NCBI GenBank assembly: GCA_963711505.1
Contig: CAVQEJ010000005.1
Coordinates: 124,001-188,000 of the forward strand
Direction: 5' to 3'
Length of the DNA: 64,000 nucleotides
Origin: JAGWRA01 sp963711505
GTDB taxonomy: Bacteria > Acidobacteriota > Vicinamibacteria > Vicinamibacterales > CAVVIG01
In this document: positions 61,759 through 64,000 of the stretch, piece after piece
How the letters are laid out: each line of letters starts with the position of its first letter
Numbering within the stretch: the stretch's first letter is position 1
The notes under the pieces: model-generated
Databases searched by the model: none
What the model was told of the DNA's origin: nothing
Seen by the model: the letters and a program-made list of their open reading frames with translations, nothing else
Made by a program: the position numbers and the translations under genes

Positions 61759-62286
61759 TTACAACTCCTCGACGAGGATGTGCTGGTTCGTGTAGATGCA
61801 GATCTCCGCGGCGATCGTCATCGCCCGCTCGGCGATGCTCCGCGCGTCGAGCGCCGAGTCGCGGGCCAGCGCCCGCGCGGCGGCCAGCGCGTACGCGCCG
61901 CCCGACCCGATCCCGACGATCCCGTCATCCGGCTCGATCAGATCCCCCGTGCCCGACAGCAGGAACGTGTGGGTCTGGTCGACCACGATCAGCATCGCCT
62001 CCAGCCGGCGCAGGATGCGATCGGTGCGCCAGTCCTTGGCCAGCTCGACCGCCGACCGCTCGAGATTGCCGCGATACTGCTCGAGCTTCGACTCGAACCG
62101 CGCGAACAGCGCGAACGAGTCGGCCGCCGATCCGGCGAATCCCGCGAGGATCTTGTCGTTGTAGAGACGCCGGATCTTCCGGGCGCTCTGCTTGACCACG
62201 GTCGACCCGAGCGTCACCTGCCCGTCGCCCGCCAGGACCGCATGGCCCTGATGCCTGACCGCCAGTATCGTCGTGCTGTGGAACAT
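61759..62286 (-). CDS. hslV: ATP-dependent protease subunit HslV
   Basis: The 175-residue proteasome-like peptidase reads 'TTILAVRHQGHAVLAGDGQ' from residue 5, with the catalytic Thr exposed only after removal of the four-residue leader MFHS. Further signatures are 'KIRRLYNDKILAGFAGSAAD' and 'IGSGGAYALAAARAL'. The leader is longer than the single Met of E. coli HslV and recalls the short propeptides of Bacillus-type ClpQ. With HslU it forms a dodecameric protease. Confidence 0.95.
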   Translation of the reverse strand: MFHSTTILAVRHQGHAVLAGDGQVTLGSTVVKQSARKIRRLYNDKILAGFAGSAADSFALFARFESKLEQYRGNLERSAVELAKDWRTDRILRRLEAMLIVVDQTHTFLLSGTGDLIEPDDGIVGIGSGGAYALAAARALARDSALDARSIAERAMTIAAEICIYTNQHILVEEL

Positions 62287-62359
62287 GATGCTTGGAGGAA
62301 GGACGGTCGCGGATCCGGTGGAAAGGGACTCGGGGGCGCGGCTCCGGCCGACTTCAGGC

Positions 62360-62389
62360 AGTCTATCGGCCCCCGTCGAGAGGTGTCAA
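62360..62389 (-). promoter_or_regulatory. sigma-70-type promoter of hslV-hslU
   Basis: Minus strand: TTGACA (62389-62384), 18 bp, TAGACT (62365-62360). The leader to ATG 62286 is about 67 nt. It probably also serves the downstream lipoprotein and carboxyltransferase genes. Confidence 0.6.
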
Positions 62390-62492
62390 GGAAACCGGAC
62401 GCCGTGCGCTCCGACGGGGACAACCATCGGCCGCAGGGGCGCCCGTCCGGCCCGCAGCCCCCGCCAGCCGGGCTTCGGGAACTGGCAGGACT

Positions 62493-62567
62493 GTTGCTCT
62501 CTTCCTGACGAACCGTCCCGACGGCGGACCCGGCTGCTCGTCCGCCGGCGCGACGTTCGAAGGGTGG
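62493..62567 (+). promoter_or_regulatory. leader motif pair, copy 1
   Basis: GTTGCTCTCTTCCTG (62493-62507) and GACGTTCGAAGGGTGG (62552-62567) recur upstream of the next gene (63644-63658 and 63711-63726). The second block ends 5 bp before the ATG and includes the ribosome-binding site. Confidence 0.6.
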
Positions 62568-62572
62568 ACATC

Positions 62573-63355
62573 ATGACAACTTCCAGGCTGCCAGTCGTCG
62601 GCATCGTGCTCGGTGCCTTTCTGGCGGCAGGTGTGCCCGCCATCGCGGCGGGCGCGTCCGCGCAGGCGATCCGCCGTGGCCCCGGAGTGAGTCGCGACGG
62701 CCGCGCGGCACCGCCGCCGAGTGCGGGCCGTGTGGAACGTGCGCTCGCCATCGCCCGCGAGAACGCCCCGGCGCCGCCGCCGCCCTCATCGCCACCGCCG
62801 TCCGAAGGCGGACAGGCCGTGCCGCGCCACCCCGGCGCCGCGCCGGCCCCGCCGCCCCCGTCGACCGCCCGGCCGCGCTCGCCGAGCGGCGGGTCTGAAG
62901 GCACGGCCATGCCGCGGCCGGAAGGACAGCGGCCGCGCGTGTACGAGCGCGACCGCGACCGCGACCACCGGCCCTACGGCTACTACTACCCGTACGCCGG
63001 GGTCGGCCTGGGCTACTTCTATCCGTACTGGTGGTCGTACCCGAGCCTCTGGTCGCCCGGCTACTACGGGGACTACTACGATCCCTACGCCGGCGGGTAC
63101 GCGTCCGGCTACGCCCCCGAGGAATCGAGCGGCATCCATCTCAAGATGAAGCCGCGGGAGGCGTCCGTCTACGTCGACGGCTACTACGTCGGCACCGTGA
63201 ACGACTTCGACGGCATCTTCCAGAAGCTGAAGGTCGATCCCGGGCCGCACCGCATCGAAGTGCGCGAGCCCGGATACGCGCCGGTCAGCTTCAACGTGGA
63301 TCTGCAGCCCGGCCAGACGATCACCTACAAGGGCGACCTCGAGAAGCGACCCTGA
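62573..63355 (+). CDS. secreted Tyr/Gly-rich protein with C-terminal PEGA domain
   Basis: The 260-residue protein has a signal peptide (about 1-32) and a Pro/Ser-rich linker. A Tyr/Gly/Trp-rich segment follows ('YGYYYPYAGVGLGYFYPYWW' and on), then a PEGA domain ('IHLKMKPREASVYVDGYYVG', 'GPHRIEVREPGYAPVSFNVD'). PEGA domains are small beta-sandwiches found on surface proteins. The composition suggests a cell-surface or envelope protein. ATG 62573 fits the leader motif shared with the next gene. Confidence 0.72.
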   Translation: MTTSRLPVVGIVLGAFLAAGVPAIAAGASAQAIRRGPGVSRDGRAAPPPSAGRVERALAIARENAPAPPPPSSPPPSEGGQAVPRHPGAAPAPPPPSTARPRSPSGGSEGTAMPRPEGQRPRVYERDRDRDHRPYGYYYPYAGVGLGYFYPYWWSYPSLWSPGYYGDYYDPYAGGYASGYAPEESSGIHLKMKPREASVYVDGYYVGTVNDFDGIFQKLKVDPGPHRIEVREPGYAPVSFNVDLQPGQTITYKGDLEKRP

Positions 63356-63384
63356 ACCCGGGGCAGTCCAGGATCCCAACGCGT

Positions 63385-63423
63385 GTGAGGGCATGACGGC
63401 GCGAGACGTCGTCATGCCCTCAC
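63385..63423. terminator. 14-bp perfect hairpin after the PEGA gene
   Basis: GTGAGGGCATGACG (63385-63398) pairs with CGTCATGCCCTCAC (63410-63423) around an 11-nt loop, 30 bp past the stop. No U-tract is present; it may act as a transcript end or barrier. Confidence 0.7.
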
Positions 63424-63643
63424 CCTCACCCCGCCTCCTCAACCTCATCGCCGTCTCGGGCCGCCGCGAGGGCATCGTTGACGTGATCGTGCCGACGACC
63501 TCACCGCGACTGGCGCTCGTCACGCGCTGCGCGTCGTGGAGGGGCCGGCGTCCGCCGATGTGCCTCGCCAGCGGGAATGCCGGCGGCGAACGGATGGGCC
63601 CCGGGCGCGGTCGGCCGTGGGAAACCCGCCGTCTGGCAAGCGT
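63424..63643. other. intergenic stretch before the second leader motif
   Basis: No gene is accepted here. A 114-codon plus-strand frame at 63393-63737 overlaps the hairpin and has no ribosome-binding site. Confidence 0.45.
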
Positions 63644-63726
63644 GTTGCTCTCTCCCTGGGTGAACGCCGCTTCCGGCCGGCCTTCGCACGCCAACCGACC
63701 GCTCGCATCAGACGTTCGAAGGGTGG
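63644..63726 (+). promoter_or_regulatory. leader motif pair, copy 2
   Basis: GTTGCTCTCTCCCTG (63644-63658) and GACGTTCGAAGGGTGG (63711-63726), as in copy 1 but with 10 more bases between the blocks. Confidence 0.6.
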
Positions 63727-63733
63727 TCAATCC

Positions 63734-64000
63734 ATGAAGAAGTTCAAGCTCGCAGTCATCGGTGCCGGGCTGGGGCTGTTCGCAGCGGCCGGGCTGCCGG
63801 CCTTCGCCGAGGTGACACCGCGGAACCCGATCGTCATGGACGCGGCACATCCGGCGATCCACAGCGTCGCCGGGCTCTTCCGCACCGGCCATGCCGCGCA
63901 GCAGGCCGTCCCGCGCGATCGGGACGCCTCGGCGGTAACGAGCACACTCGAGCGCGGATATCCCGGCAGCACCGACGCCGGCCCGGCCGTCCGCCGCGTC
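63734..64000 (+). CDS. signal-peptide protein, partial, possible paralog of the PEGA protein
   Basis: The visible 89 residues comprise a signal peptide ('KLAVIGAGLGLFAAAGLPAFA') and the start of a mature region ('EVTPRNPIVMDAAHPAIHS') with no recognised domain. The first 25 codons resemble the upstream PEGA gene in hydrophobic pattern (V-I-G-x-x-L-G-x-F-A-A-A-G-x-P-A), and the leader blocks are shared, so a local duplication is likely. The C-terminus is outside the window. Confidence 0.5.
   Translation, partial: MKKFKLAVIGAGLGLFAAAGLPAFAEVTPRNPIVMDAAHPAIHSVAGLFRTGHAAQQAVPRDRDASAVTSTLERGYPGSTDAGPAVRRV

Noticed and set aside
63393..63737. 114-codon frame between the two envelope genes
   Set aside because: It starts in a hairpin, has no ribosome-binding site and overlaps the next gene's start.

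Overview
The window is high-GC bacterial chromosome and most resembles an Acidobacteriota genome, probably of the Vicinamibacteria type. The reasons are a TonB-dependent transporter of the Oar-like kind (N-terminal carboxypeptidase-regulatory domain), the order tig-clpP-clpX-lon-engB-rho, a B12-dependent ribonucleotide reductase, an ECF sigma factor next to a DUF6249-type membrane protein, and ribosome-binding sites and promoters of ordinary bacterial form. The taxon is inferred from gene content only. No phage, plasmid, transposase, integrase or CRISPR array is visible.

Layout. 1-5.7 kb (minus strand): a surface-polysaccharide block with a CelD-like acetyltransferase, a methyltransferase, an AsnB amidotransferase and a Wza-type export protein, headed by an NtrC-like regulator whose ATPase core is degenerate. 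6.1-8.9 kb: an ECF sigma factor, its zinc anti-sigma factor and a solitary DNA adenine methylase, with a small membrane protein transcribed divergently from an identical promoter. 9.4-12.3 kb: the TonB-dependent receptor. 13.1-21.2 kb: tRNA-Leu(UAG), trigger factor, ClpP, ClpX, Lon, EngB and Rho, a proteostasis and termination block. 21.3-36 kb: mixed metabolism and repair genes, including two hydrolases/reductases, ribosomal protein L31, an MrfA/MrfB-like helicase-exonuclease pair, an APC permease, an SDR, a DUF547 protein, two small membrane proteins and a quinone oxidoreductase. 36.1-39.2 kb: nrdJ with two candidate NrdR boxes. 39.4-45.7 kb: a secreted hydrolase, a lipoprotein, an NtrC-type response regulator with its sensor kinase, and a CPBP-family membrane protease. 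45.7-47 kb: a glycosyltransferase-like membrane protein. 47.1-62.3 kb: a long minus-strand series hslV-hslU-lipoprotein-carboxyltransferase-biotin carboxylase-BCCP-tamB-Omp85-SurA-like protein. 62.6-64 kb: two signal-peptide proteins (one with a PEGA domain) sharing a duplicated leader.

Two sequence-wide properties matter to anyone using this annotation. First, at least eleven genes, several of them normally essential (clpP, clpX, nrdJ, L31, the ECF sigma factor), carry single-base frameshifts. Nearly all are one-base insertions outside homopolymers, so they are most likely sequencing or assembly errors; I give the reconstructed gene limits. Second, several short dispersed repeat families sit between genes, and one has entered a helicase gene in frame.

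Promoter calls rest on matches to -35/-10 consensus by eye, and operator calls rest on visible symmetry; none has been tested. Very long antisense open frames (over 900 codons opposite asnB, nrdJ, the Omp85 gene and tamB) were judged to be artefacts of third-position GC bias.
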